Shown in pieces: positions 43,890 through 52,911 of a stretch of DNA of 64,000 nt. How positions within the stretch are numbered: position 1 is the stretch's first letter; each line of letters begins with the position of its first letter. This DNA comes from a halophilic archaeon SHRA6 (GTDB lineage Archaea; Halobacteriota; Halobacteria; Halobacteriales; Haloferacaceae): contig ML241294.1 in the NCBI GenBank assembly GCA_005239175.1, forward strand, positions 817,275 through 881,274. Reading direction: 5' to 3'. The notes beneath the pieces are model-generated. The model saw nothing but the letters and a program-made list of their open reading frames with translations, was not told where the DNA came from and made no database searches. A program made the position numbers and the translations under genes.

Positions 43890-45458
43890 ATGACGTGGCG
43901 GACTGATTGGCGATCAAGCATCAGCCTCGTCGGGACAGTCGTCAAATACCTCGCGTTGACGATGCTCGTGCCCCTCGTCGTCTCGCTCGTGTACATGGAA
44001 GACGTGTGGGTGTTCGTCGTCTCGATCGTCATTGCGGTCCTCATCGGCGTGTCGCTGGAGCGACTCGAATCCGACCCAGACTTAGGTCCAGACGAGGCGT
44101 TGTTGCTCGTTTCTGTCGTCTGGTTCGCAGCCGCGTTCATCGGGATGATCCCGTACCTGTTAGCCGGCTACGGCACCGAATCGACGGTCGGGGCGGATCT
44201 CTCGTCGGCATCGGCGTTTTCGGGGTCGATCATAAACGCGCTGTTCGAGTCGATGAGCGGGTTTACGACGACCGGATCGACGCTTCTCGGAGAGATCAGC
44301 GTTGAGCGACACTCACACGCACTGTTGATGTGGCGTCAGCTCACCCAGTGGCTCGGCGGGATGGGTATCATCGTGTTAATGATCGCGATCCTCCCTGAGC
44401 TGGCAGTTAACGGCGCGCAGCTGATGCAGTCGGAAGCACCCGGCCCAGAGCTACAGAAGCTCACTCCGAGAATTGCCGAAACAGCCCGGGCGCTTTGGAT
44501 TATTTACTTCGGGTTCACCGTGGCGCTGGCGTGTCTGCTATACGGGTTACACCTGCTTGGATACGCCCCGAATATGGATCTGTACAACGCGATCGCCCAC
44601 GCGTTCACGACGATGCCGACCGGCGGGTTCTCCCCGCAAGCGGACAGCATCGCCGCGTTCAGTGCGGCCGTCCAGTGGGCGATCATCCCGTTCATGGTCG
44701 CGGCGGGCGTCAACTTCGCGCTGTTTTGGCACGTGCTCCGCGGCGAGGCGCGGACAATAGTGGGAAACGCCGAGTTCCGAGTCTACGCCGGCGCGATCGC
44801 CGTGTTCATCGGCGTCGTCGCGTTCTTGTTGTTCCGCGGGGCCGCCCCACCGACGGCGATCGGGGGCGCGACCGAGGGTGTAACGGAAAACACACTCAGG
44901 CAGGCCGCCTTCCAGATCGGCTCGTTGCTGAATTCGACCGGGTATGCCACCGCTGATTTCGCGACGTGGGATACCCACGCACAGATCGTGTTGTTGTTCG
45001 CAATGTTCGTCGGCGGCTCTGCGGGTTCGACCGGCGGCGGAATCAAAGTGATCCGCTGGCTCGTGGTGCTGAAAGCGATCCGTCGAGAGCTGTTCGTCTC
45101 GGCAAACCCGGATACGATCAAACCCGTTCGGCTCAACGGGCTGGTCGTCGACGAGGACGCGATCCGCGGGATCATGGTATTTACGCTTTTGTACATCGTG
45201 CTGTTCGGCCTCTCTGCAGTGTTCATTACGCTCGATTCGGCCCGGGTCGGGATTGAGCTCACCGCGCTCGAGGGGATCAGTGCAGCACTGGCGACGCTGG
45301 GGAACATCGGCCCCGGGTTTGGCCAGTTGGGACCGTTCGGGAGCTTCCTGTTCTTTTCAGACACCTCGAAGCTACTGATGGTCTTTTTGATGTGGATCGG
45401 CCGACTGGAAATCGTCCCGGTATTGGCGCTGTTCATCAACAGCCTCGATCGGTCGTAG
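43890..45458 (+). CDS. trkH: TrkH family potassium uptake membrane protein
   Basis: This 522-residue K+ transporter has about ten helices in an M1-P-M2-like repeat. Pore-loop segments with selectivity-filter-like glycines are visible (MSGFTTTGST, FTTMPTGGFSPQ, NSTGYATADF, TLGNIGPGFG), as are the WRQLTQWLGGMGI and GGSAGSTGGGIKVIRW loops that Trk/Ktr proteins share. It works with TrkA proteins such as those at 42248 and 45647. Confidence 0.93.
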   Translation: MTWRTDWRSSISLVGTVVKYLALTMLVPLVVSLVYMEDVWVFVVSIVIAVLIGVSLERLESDPDLGPDEALLLVSVVWFAAAFIGMIPYLLAGYGTESTVGADLSSASAFSGSIINALFESMSGFTTTGSTLLGEISVERHSHALLMWRQLTQWLGGMGIIVLMIAILPELAVNGAQLMQSEAPGPELQKLTPRIAETARALWIIYFGFTVALACLLYGLHLLGYAPNMDLYNAIAHAFTTMPTGGFSPQADSIAAFSAAVQWAIIPFMVAAGVNFALFWHVLRGEARTIVGNAEFRVYAGAIAVFIGVVAFLLFRGAAPPTAIGGATEGVTENTLRQAAFQIGSLLNSTGYATADFATWDTHAQIVLLFAMFVGGSAGSTGGGIKVIRWLVVLKAIRRELFVSANPDTIKPVRLNGLVVDEDAIRGIMVFTLLYIVLFGLSAVFITLDSARVGIELTALEGISAALATLGNIGPGFGQLGPFGSFLFFSDTSKLLMVFLMWIGRLEIVPVLALFINSLDRS

Positions 45459-45646
45459 GCTCGACGCGTCCGTTTTCGACGACAAAACCGACCGATATCG
45501 GCGAGCTGTTCGGACGCTGTGGCTTCGATACGTGTGTTTATTACTCTCGGAGCATCAATCGCGTACCAGACGAGACACATGGACGCCACGACACACACGA
45601 GTGACACTGCGATCGACGCCGAGGGCGTCCGCCCGGGTCGATATCG

Positions 45647-46984
45647 ATGAAAATCGTTATCGTTGGCGCGGGAGCCGTGGGAACGACTGTCGCCGCCAGC
45701 CTCTGTGCGGAACACGACGTGACCGTGATCGACATCGATCCCGCGCGGGCCGACGAGCTAAAGTACGAACTCGACGTGTTGACCCTCGCCGGCGACGGCA
45801 CGACGTGTTCGACGCTCGAGGAAGCGAGCGTCGAAAATGCGGACCTGTTCATCGCCTGTACGGACAACGATCAGGCGAACCTCGTGGCCAGTGGAACCGC
45901 AAAGGCACTGTCAGACGTCTTCACCATCGCCCGGAGCAAAAACGTCGATCATCTCCGGACGTGGCAGCGGACAGAGGAGGCCTTCGGCGTCGACTTTCTT
46001 GTCTGTACGGACCTCTTCGCCGCCGAGAACGTGGTCCGGTTGATCGGACTGCCGGCGTCGATCGACGTCGACCCGTTCGCCGGGGGACTTGTCCAGATGG
46101 CGGAGTTCGAGGTGACGGCAGACGCGCCGATCGCCGACAAAACGATCGCCGAAGCTGACCGATACGACTCACTCACGTTCGCCGGCGTCTTCAAGAACGG
46201 TGAAATTGTGCTTCCGAGCGGCGATACGCGGATCGAAGCCGGCTATCGCGTCGTGGTCATTGGCACCCCCGAGAGCATTCAGGCCTTTGCGATGGACCTC
46301 GCGCCGGCGGAGACACCAGATGAAGCCGACGAGATCGTCATCATCGGCGGGAGCGAGATCGGCTATCAGGTCGCCCGCTTGCTCGAAGATCGGGGATTTT
46401 CCCCGCGGCTGGTCGAAGGCGACGCCGATCGGGCCCGCTGGCTGGCCGAGAAGCTTCCGGATACGACGGTGTTACACCACGACGAAACCGACACCGAATT
46501 TCTGCTGCGCGAGCATATCGATCGGGCCGATGTCGTGGTCTCGGCGCTCGAAAGCGACGAGCGAAACCTGCTGGCGTCGGTCCTTGCGAAACGCGTCGGC
46601 GCGGGACGGGTCATCTCGATCGTCGACAGCGCCGACTACGTCACGCTGTTCGAGGAGGTCGGCATTGACGTGGCCGTCAATCCCCGACAGGTCGCTGCTG
46701 AAGAGATTATTCGGTTCAGCTACGAGACGATCGCCGAAAACATCGCGGTGCTCGAAGACGACAAGGCAGAGGTAATCGAACTACAGGTGAGCGCCAACAG
46801 CGAGCTAATTGGCAAGACGATCGCCGAGATGGACCGTGAGGTCGACACGCCGTTCGTCGTCGGAGCGATCACTCGGGAGGGCTCGGTGATCACCCCACGG
46901 GGAGAGACAACGCTCAAACTCGGCGATCGAGTCGTTGCGTTCGTCGAGATCGAGCGGGCGAACGCGGTCACGTCGTTGTTTTGA
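45647..46984 (+). CDS. trkA: TrkA, two-copy RCK potassium uptake regulator
   Basis: This 445-residue protein contains tandem RCK_N/RCK_C units. The first is MKIVIVGAGAVGTTVAASLCAEHDVTVID with a TrkA-C at about 140-215. The second is IVIIGGSEIGYQVARLLEDRGFSPRLVEGD with a C-terminal TrkA-C at about 365-445 (LIGKTIAEMDREVDTPFVVGAI). It is the full-length TrkA partner for the trkH upstream. A 188-base gap precedes it. Confidence 0.92.
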   Translation: MKIVIVGAGAVGTTVAASLCAEHDVTVIDIDPARADELKYELDVLTLAGDGTTCSTLEEASVENADLFIACTDNDQANLVASGTAKALSDVFTIARSKNVDHLRTWQRTEEAFGVDFLVCTDLFAAENVVRLIGLPASIDVDPFAGGLVQMAEFEVTADAPIADKTIAEADRYDSLTFAGVFKNGEIVLPSGDTRIEAGYRVVVIGTPESIQAFAMDLAPAETPDEADEIVIIGGSEIGYQVARLLEDRGFSPRLVEGDADRARWLAEKLPDTTVLHHDETDTEFLLREHIDRADVVVSALESDERNLLASVLAKRVGAGRVISIVDSADYVTLFEEVGIDVAVNPRQVAAEEIIRFSYETIAENIAVLEDDKAEVIELQVSANSELIGKTIAEMDREVDTPFVVGAITREGSVITPRGETTLKLGDRVVAFVEIERANAVTSLF

Positions 46985-47009
46985 TAGCCCCGCATAGAGT
47001 GGACACCAT

Positions 47010-48665
47010 ATGGAAGATATCAAGCGCCGGGCAGGGTATTATGTTCTGTCCGCGGGTATAATCGTTCTCGTCTCCGCGATCGCGTACGACTTTGGCATGC
47101 GCACGTTCGAGCCACGACCGTACCCGCCGCCAGATGTCGAGGTTGGGTTTTTACACTCACTGCAAGTCGTTGTCGAGACGTTCACCGCGACGGGCTACGG
47201 CTCTGATTCGCCGTGGTACAGCACAGAGATGAACGTCCTCGTCATGGTGCTTGATCTAACCGGCGTCGCGCTGTTTTTCCTCGCGCTGCCGGCGGTGTTC
47301 CTGCCGCTGTTTCGTGACGCACTGTCTGAGTCGCCGCCAACGACGTTAGACACGCCACTTTCAGGGCACGTCGTGATCTGTACGTACTCAAAACGGGCGG
47401 AAACACTCATTTCGGAGCTTCGATCGAACGACGTCGAGTACGTCCTCGTCGAACCCGATGGCGATCGGGCAGTCGCACTCGAAAAGGAGGGCCATCACGT
47501 TGTTCACGCGGACCCCGAATCGATTGCTGGATTAAAACGAGCAGGACTCGAAGACGCTGACGCGCTCGTCGCGGACGTCTCTGATAAGGTCGACGCCAGT
47601 ATCGTGCTCGCCGCCCGCGAAATCAGCGAATCGATCCGGATCATCAGTGTTGTCGAGGACCCGAACTACGCGGCCTATCACGAACTCGCCGGGGCAGACG
47701 AGGTCGTCACCCCGAGACAGCTGCTCGGCGTGGGACTTTCACAGAAAGTGACGAGCGTAATCGACACCGACCTCACCGACGACGTTGGACTCACCGACGA
47801 GTTCGACATCGCAGAGCTGCCGGTCCACCGCGAGAGCTCGCTGGTCGGGCAGACGATCGCTGAGAGCGATCTGGGCAACACCTACGGCGTGAACATCATC
47901 GGAATCTGGCGCGATGGCGAGTTTCAACCGGCCCCGCGACCAGAGACGCGGCTAGAAGACGGGACAATCCTCCTCGTTACCGGGAGCGAAGCACAGCTCC
48001 AGCGTCTGCGGACAGCGACAATTTCGACGCGTCGACAGTTTCGAACGGGGCGGACGGTCGTGCTCGGCTACGGCGAGGTGGGCCAGGCGGTCGATCGCGC
48101 GCTCGAGCGCGAGGAGGAACCGTGCACTGTCGTCGATATCAACGATATCGAGGGCGTGGACATCGTCGGCGATGCGACCGACAGAGCGGTGCTCAAGAAA
48201 GCCGGCGTTCCCTCGGCCGACTCAGTCGTGCTCGCGATTCCAGATCCGACGGTTGCGGAGTTCGCCACGCTCATCATGCGTGACCTGAGCGAGACCATCG
48301 AGATCATCGCCCGAGCGGAGTCAGCAGAGGGCGTACAGAAACTGTACCGCGCGGGGGCAGACTACGTGCTCTCGATCGCAAGCGTGAGCGGCCGGGCGAT
48401 CGCAACGAAGTTGATCGAGTCCGAAGAGATCCTCTCGCTCGGGACGAACGTCGAAATCATCCGGACGACCGCCCCCGCGCTGGCCGGCCGGACGCTCGCC
48501 GACGCCCGGATCCGCGAGCGAACGGCCTGTACGATCATCGGCGTCGAACGGAACGGAACGACGATCGTCGAACTCCTCGCGTCGTTCCGGTTCGAGCCCG
48601 ACGATACGGTCATCGTCGCGGGGACTGATGAGGGGACGAACCGGTTCGTCGAGCTGTTCTGTTGA
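47010..48665 (+). CDS. potassium channel with two RCK domains
   Basis: This 551-residue protein starts MEDIKRRAGYYVLSAGIIVLVSAIAYDFGM. Two membrane helices flank a pore helix with the filter TATGYGSD (K+ selective TxGYG). The rest is two cytoplasmic RCK_N domains (HVVICTYSKRAETLISEL, then TVVLGYGEVGQAVDRAL) and two TrkA-C parts, an MthK-like architecture. It lies in the same direction as trkA and trkH. Confidence 0.92.
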   Translation: MEDIKRRAGYYVLSAGIIVLVSAIAYDFGMRTFEPRPYPPPDVEVGFLHSLQVVVETFTATGYGSDSPWYSTEMNVLVMVLDLTGVALFFLALPAVFLPLFRDALSESPPTTLDTPLSGHVVICTYSKRAETLISELRSNDVEYVLVEPDGDRAVALEKEGHHVVHADPESIAGLKRAGLEDADALVADVSDKVDASIVLAAREISESIRIISVVEDPNYAAYHELAGADEVVTPRQLLGVGLSQKVTSVIDTDLTDDVGLTDEFDIAELPVHRESSLVGQTIAESDLGNTYGVNIIGIWRDGEFQPAPRPETRLEDGTILLVTGSEAQLQRLRTATISTRRQFRTGRTVVLGYGEVGQAVDRALEREEEPCTVVDINDIEGVDIVGDATDRAVLKKAGVPSADSVVLAIPDPTVAEFATLIMRDLSETIEIIARAESAEGVQKLYRAGADYVLSIASVSGRAIATKLIESEEILSLGTNVEIIRTTAPALAGRTLADARIRERTACTIIGVERNGTTIVELLASFRFEPDDTVIVAGTDEGTNRFVELFC

Positions 48666-48812
48666 CATTTTCGTTCGATTCAGTAGTCGTCGGTTTTCGA
48701 TACGCACGACGAACCAATCGCCGAAACAGCGGCGTGTAAAGAACAGACTGGTAACCAGTCGTCGATCGAGTGCCGTACTGCGATTTTATACAAATAGTGA
48801 GGTGGCCGGCAT

Positions 48813-48822
48813 GTTTAAGTAA
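48813..48822 (+). promoter_or_regulatory. TATA-like element for the candidate RNA
   Basis: The AT-rich stretch GTTTAAGTAAA lies about 22 to 31 bases before the start of the two-hairpin region (48840), the spacing expected of an archaeal TATA box. No other gene starts there. Confidence 0.4.
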
Positions 48823-48839
48823 ATCCGACGAGATTGCTT

Positions 48840-48937
48840 AGGTGACGCTTCGCTTGGAGGGCCGAAGCGTCAGCGGGGACCAACTGGCCGATCGCCTGCG
48901 CGATCTATTCACTTTTCACGCGGGCGATCGGCCGTTT
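48840..48937 (+). ncRNA. candidate structured RNA with two perfect hairpins and a terminator-like end
   Basis: The first stem is TGACGCTTCG (48843-48852) with CGAAGCGTCA (48863-48872), with a 10-base loop. The second is GGCCGATCGCC (48886-48896) with GGCGATCGGCC (48923-48933), extended by CGCG/CGCG and followed by GTTTTCC, which would end transcription. The neighbouring uspA has its own start 83 bases later. The RNA assignment is inference. An alternative is a long leader of uspA. Confidence 0.4.
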
Positions 48938-49018
48938 TCCTTACTGAACTTCTGAGCGACGGCTGCGGTGTTCAGTGCGATCCGTATCTTCTTTGCGGAG
49001 TCGACAGTATCGCCCCGT

Positions 49019-49459
49019 ATGGATGACCCGCAAGCCGATCAGTCCGAGGAGTTGCTTTCACACGTGCTCGTCCCGGTCGCAAATGAATCCGATGCGCTAG
49101 CCACCGCAGCGGCATTGGCTCCGTACGATCCAGCACACGTCACCGTGGTACACGTCGTCGAAAAAGGAGAAGGTGTGCCCGACAAGACACCAGTTGAACA
49201 ATCCGAACAGGTCGCCGAAGCGTCTTTTTCGGCCGTTCGGACGGTGTTTCCGGACGCAGACGATCACACCGCCTACGCGCGCGACGTCGCCGAGGCGATT
49301 CTCAATGCCGCTGCGGAGGTCGATGCCAGCGCGATCGCATACCGTGCCCGCGATGGCAACCGAGTCATGCGATTTCTCTCTGGAGACCTCTCGTTGGAGC
49401 TCGTCACGCAGGCCGATCGGCCGGTGATTGCGCTTCCCCGAGTCGATCGCGACGAGTAG
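49019..49459 (+). CDS. UspA-like universal stress protein
   Basis: This 146-residue protein starts MDDPQADQSEELLSHVLVPVANESDALATAAALA, with an acidic lead, a beta-alpha fold (THVTVVHVVEKGEG), and a late FLSGDLSLELVTQADRPVIAL segment. The usual ATP-binding G-2x-G-9x-G-S/T is weak, so nucleotide binding is uncertain. The start is chosen at the ATG after the hairpin region. Confidence 0.78.
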   Translation: MDDPQADQSEELLSHVLVPVANESDALATAAALAPYDPAHVTVVHVVEKGEGVPDKTPVEQSEQVAEASFSAVRTVFPDADDHTAYARDVAEAILNAAAEVDASAIAYRARDGNRVMRFLSGDLSLELVTQADRPVIALPRVDRDE

Positions 49460-49500
49460 CGGCGGCCCAGAGACGATTCCTGTACGGCGTGTGCGAAGCG

Positions 49501-49836
49501 TCAATACTCGTGGAACGTTTCGCCGCAGCGCCGACACTCGATCGTCGTCGATCGAAACCACCGCGAGACTTTCTCGACGGGGCCGTGACACTCCGGGCAG
49601 ACGCCGATTCCCTGTCCATCAGCGGCACGAACCGAGAGATCCAAAAGCAGGTCTTCCAGCTCTTCGATCTGTTCGGACTGTTCTTCCAGGGTCTCTTCGA
49701 GCTGGTCAATCCGTTGCTCGTACGCCTGTGCGGAGTCGAGATCCACGATGATGTCTTCGGTCGTCGATTCGCTCGTCTCGACCGCCTCGTCTGTCTGTGT
49801 CTCCACTTCGATCGTCTCCTCGTCGTCGTTACTCAT
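49501..49836 (-). CDS. coiled-coil protein with C-terminal zinc ribbon
   Basis: From the ATG at 49836, 111 residues open with an acidic region (DDEETIEVETQTDEAVE). A heptad coiled coil follows (AYEQRIDQLEETLEEQSEQIEELEDLLLDL), then a zinc ribbon of two CxxC pairs: CPECHGPV and CRRCGETF. The domains suggest a nucleic-acid- or protein-binding dimer. The function is unknown. Longer upstream starts would run through the neighbouring small gene. Confidence 0.75.
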   Translation of the reverse strand: MSNDDEETIEVETQTDEAVETSESTTEDIIVDLDSAQAYEQRIDQLEETLEEQSEQIEELEDLLLDLSVRAADGQGIGVCPECHGPVEKVSRWFRSTTIECRRCGETFHEY

Positions 49837-49958
49837 ATGTACAGATACGTCGTCTGGCTCTTGAATGACAGACCAAGCTAGTTTGGTTAGTGGCCGGTCA
49901 CGAATACCGAGGAAGTCAGATCCGATGCGCCAGCCGGTCGTACCGGCACCGGTGCCGA

Positions 49959-50126
49959 TCAAGCCAGTTGTTTGACGTAGGCACCGACCGCGACAACGGC
50001 GAGGCCCATCGCCACATTGAGTGCCCCGAGAATGGCCTGCCCAAGCGAGATACGGTACACTCCGAAGGTGAACAAACCGATCGCGACGACGACGTGTACA
50101 GCCAGCACTACCGTCTCTTTGTCCAT
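49959..50126 (-). CDS. small two-helix membrane protein
   Basis: This 55-residue protein starts MDKETVVLAVHVVVAIGLFTFGVYRISLG and has two hydrophobic helices separated by a short turn. Length and composition fit a haloarchaeal small membrane protein. No family is recognised. Confidence 0.55.
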   Translation of the reverse strand: MDKETVVLAVHVVVAIGLFTFGVYRISLGQAILGALNVAMGLAVVAVGAYVKQLA

Positions 50127-50213
50127 ACAGATACTGTGGACTGACAACGCTTGAATGTAGGACCAAATGACAGAGGTACAATACGAGTGTCTCGCCGGTC
50201 CCGAAGCGGGTCA

Positions 50214-52322
50214 CTAAGCGGAGTCATGCCGGTCTGCTGGGTCGACAGAAGGATGACTGTGTTCGATGGCCTCTCGGAGGTGGCGCTGTTCAATCATCAG
50301 TCCGTCGAGGGTCTCGACGTCTCCGGCAGCGGTGAGATACGCTTCCATCCCAGCGAGGGCAGCTTCGCGGACGACACCCGCCAGGTCGCTGCCGGAGTAG
50401 CCAGCCGTCGCCGCGGCGAGGGCATCCAGATCGACATCGGTGGCTGTCGGGACATCCGCGAGGTGGATCGCGAGAATCTCTCGCCGCGCGGGCCGATCGG
50501 GAAGCGGCACTTCGACGCGTTTTTCGATGCGACCGGGGCGCAACAGCGCGCGATCGATCGACTCCGGCCGGTTCGTCGCCGCGAGTACGGCGACTTCGCC
50601 GCGTCCGGAGAGTCCGTCGAGTTCCGTCAGCAACTGTGAGACGACCCGTTCGGCAGCACCGGTGTCGGTGTCCCGACGCGCCGGGGCCAGCGCATCCAAC
50701 TCGTCGAGAAAGACGATCGACGGTCCGCTCCGGCGGGCGCGCTCAAATACCTCCCTGACGCCGCGTTCGCTTTCGCCGACGTAGCGGTTCATCAGCTCCG
50801 GCCCTTCGACCGCGATGAAGTTCGCGTCCGTCGAGTTGGCAACTGCCTTCGCGAGCAGTGTCTTGCCGGTGCCGGGCGGCCCATACAGCAACACACCTGT
50901 CGGCGCGTCTGTCGAGAGCCGTTCGAACAACTCGGGGTAGCTGAGAGGCCACTCGACAGTCCGAATCACCTCCCGAAGGGCCGGCTTCTGTCCGCCGATA
51001 TCCCGGTAGGAGACCGACGGCCGTTCGATCCGAACCTCCCGAAGTGTGGTCGGCCCCACGGCTTCGACGGCAGCATCGATATCCTCGTGGCGTAGTTTGG
51101 CTGCGACCCCGGGCTGATCGGCCGTCTTCGTCTCTGTATTGAGACGATCGGCCGCGCGGGTTGCCGCCTCGACCAGAACGGCTTCGAGATCAGCGCCGGT
51201 GTAGCCGTGGGTACGCGCCGCCAGCGCGTCCAAGTCGATATCGTCGGCGAGTCTGACCCCGGCCGCGTGGACATCGAGCACCTCCCGGCGGTCATCTGGG
51301 CCGAGCAGCCCGACCCGAAGCTCACTGTCGAAGCGCCCGCCGCGCCGTAACGCCGGATCGACCGCGTCGGCCCGTGAGGCCTCACCAACGACCACGAGGT
51401 CGGGGCGTTCGCGGGTTTGATCGAGCAGCCACCCGAGCGCGGACTGGGTTCGACGTCCACTATTCTCGTTGGGATTCGGGGCAGCGCGCTCTACGTCCGT
51501 AATGTGGATGATTGCGGGCGCAACATCCTCAACATCGCGGAGAATCGGCGCAAGCAACTCGCGGCTTTCGCAGTCCGAGGGTTCGATCTCCTGAACAGGG
51601 AGAGCAGCCTCCGACGCGACGGCCCGCACGAGCCGTGTTTTGCCCGATCCAGACGGCCCGTACACGAGGATGCCCGCAGGCGTCCGTGCGCCGATCGTCC
51701 GATAGGTGTCCGGATCCGAGAGCGGGCCGGAAACGAGTCGGCGAAGGGTCGATCGTTCCTCGCTGAGACCGCCGATAGCGTTTGCGGAGCTCTGTGGCAC
51801 CGACGGGTGCGGTTTCTCACCAGGTATCGAGTCGCTGATGACGATCGCCGTGTCGTCGGTGGCAACGACCGGACCACTCGGCACGGTGTCAACAATCGCC
51901 AGCGAGACGACCACCGTGCCGCCGAACAGACGCACCTCGATGCGGTCGCCGTGGGTCAGGTAGCGACCGGCGAGTGCCTGTGAGAGCGCGTCGGTGTCGC
52001 CTGTGAGCGAGAACGATCGCGTCGGCCGAACCGTGACCGATTGCGCCTCTCGAGGAGTTACCGTCGAGACGGCGACCGACTCACCGATGTCCGCTCCGGC
52101 GTTCTGTCTGACGGCCGTGCCGGCGAGCGCGCCCCGATCGGACAACCACGGGCAGTCCTTCTCGATAGACGCCACCGTCGTTTCCTTGCCATCAACGATG
52201 ACCGGATCGCCGATATCGGCATCCAGTCGGTGCCGGCCGGTCGACGAGAGCCGGATACCGTCGTCGCGTACCACGATCGTCTCGTCGGCGTCCGGATCCG
52301 CGAGCGTGAACGAGGTCGTCAT
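50214..52322 (-). CDS. Cdc48/VAT-like AAA ATPase with degenerate D1 domain
   Basis: This 702-residue protein has an N-domain (about 1-180) and two AAA modules. D1 (about 185-400) keeps Walker A GPSGSGKT (about 222-229) and RRGGRFD, but its Walker B reads [12 protein letters not shown]. The catalytic Asp-Glu pair is replaced by Thr-Asp and sensor-1 Asn is gone. D2 (about 445-680) is intact: GPPGTGKT (about 481-488), [22 protein letters not shown]. Cdc48 proteins unfold substrates. Here D2 must supply the motor. The ATG at 52322 is chosen; an upstream Met adds 9 residues. Confidence 0.88.
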   Translation of the reverse strand: MTTSFTLADPDADETIVVRDDGIRLSSTGRHRLDADIGDPVIVDGKETTVASIEKDCPWLSDRGALAGTAVRQNAGADIGESVAVSTVTPREAQSVTVRPTRSFSLTGDTDALSQALAGRYLTHGDRIEVRLFGGTVVVSLAIVDTVPSGPVVATDDTAIVISDSIPGEKPHPSVPQSSANAIGGLSEERSTLRRLVSGPLSDPDTYRTIGARTPAGILVYGPSGSGKTRLVRAVASEAALPVQEIEPSDCESRELLAPILRDVEDVAPAIIHITDVERAAPNPNENSGRRTQSALGWLLDQTRERPDLVVVGEASRADAVDPALRRGGRFDSELRVGLLGPDDRREVLDVHAAGVRLADDIDLDALAARTHGYTGADLEAVLVEAATRAADRLNTETKTADQPGVAAKLRHEDIDAAVEAVGPTTLREVRIERPSVSYRDIGGQKPALREVIRTVEWPLSYPELFERLSTDAPTGVLLYGPPGTGKTLLAKAVANSTDANFIAVEGPELMNRYVGESERGVREVFERARRSGPSIVFLDELDALAPARRDTDTGAAERVVSQLLTELDGLSGRGEVAVLAATNRPESIDRALLRPGRIEKRVEVPLPDRPARREILAIHLADVPTATDVDLDALAAATAGYSGSDLAGVVREAALAGMEAYLTAAGDVETLDGLMIEQRHLREAIEHSHPSVDPADRHDSA

Positions 52323-52477
52323 ATCTGAGTTGGGTGTTGGTTCGTACACGGACAGTTAGCGCTCTCGAGGGTCAAATGCTGAACCAAACCTGTGGGGTAG
52401 GTGCCGGGGACGTGTGAGGAGATGCCAAACTGATGGGGGGTGGCACTTACGCGTTCGGCAGACGACCATTAGAACGA

Positions 52478-52909
52478 ATGTTTACCGTCGAGCAACAGAT
52501 CCGGGTGGCGGCGACACCGGCAGAGGTGTTTGCGTTCATCGATACCCCACGCAACCACGTGAAGATCACGCCCGGACTGATCGACGTCACTAACGTGAAA
52601 GCGCTGCCCGACGGAGGCAAACGAGCCGAATACCAGTACAAGCTCGCGGGGGTCACACTCGTCGGGACTGTCGAGGACACAAAGCGCTCGCCCGAATCCG
52701 AACTCGTCCAGGAGCTGTCAGGAGCGATCGAAGGAACGATCAGCTACCAATTGGCGGCCGATAACGGAGCGACCAAACTCCAGTACGACGCGGAGTACGA
52801 CCTCCCCGACACCGTCATCGAATCCGTCCTTGCGCCGATCGCCGAGGCGTACAACCGCCGAGAAGCGGAGGCGACCGTCAAGAACCTCAAGCTGTTCCTC
52901 GAGCACTGA
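52478..52909 (+). CDS. SRPBCC (START-like) family protein
   Basis: This 143-residue protein starts MFTVEQQIRVAATPAEVFAFIDTPRNHVKITPGLIDVTNV, typical of SRPBCC proteins that bind hydrophobic ligands in a helix-grip fold. The length fits a stand-alone domain. It is convergent with the bat gene, with a 2-base gap between stops. Confidence 0.85.
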   Translation: MFTVEQQIRVAATPAEVFAFIDTPRNHVKITPGLIDVTNVKALPDGGKRAEYQYKLAGVTLVGTVEDTKRSPESELVQELSGAIEGTISYQLAADNGATKLQYDAEYDLPDTVIESVLAPIAEAYNRREAEATVKNLKLFLEH

Positions 52910-52911
52910 CG

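Larger units (their letters stand above)
48666..49018. other. 353-base intergenic region with two stable hairpins
   Basis: There is no credible protein gene here. The right half holds a TATA-like element and two perfect stems described in the next entry; the left half shows nothing I recognise. Confidence 0.6.
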
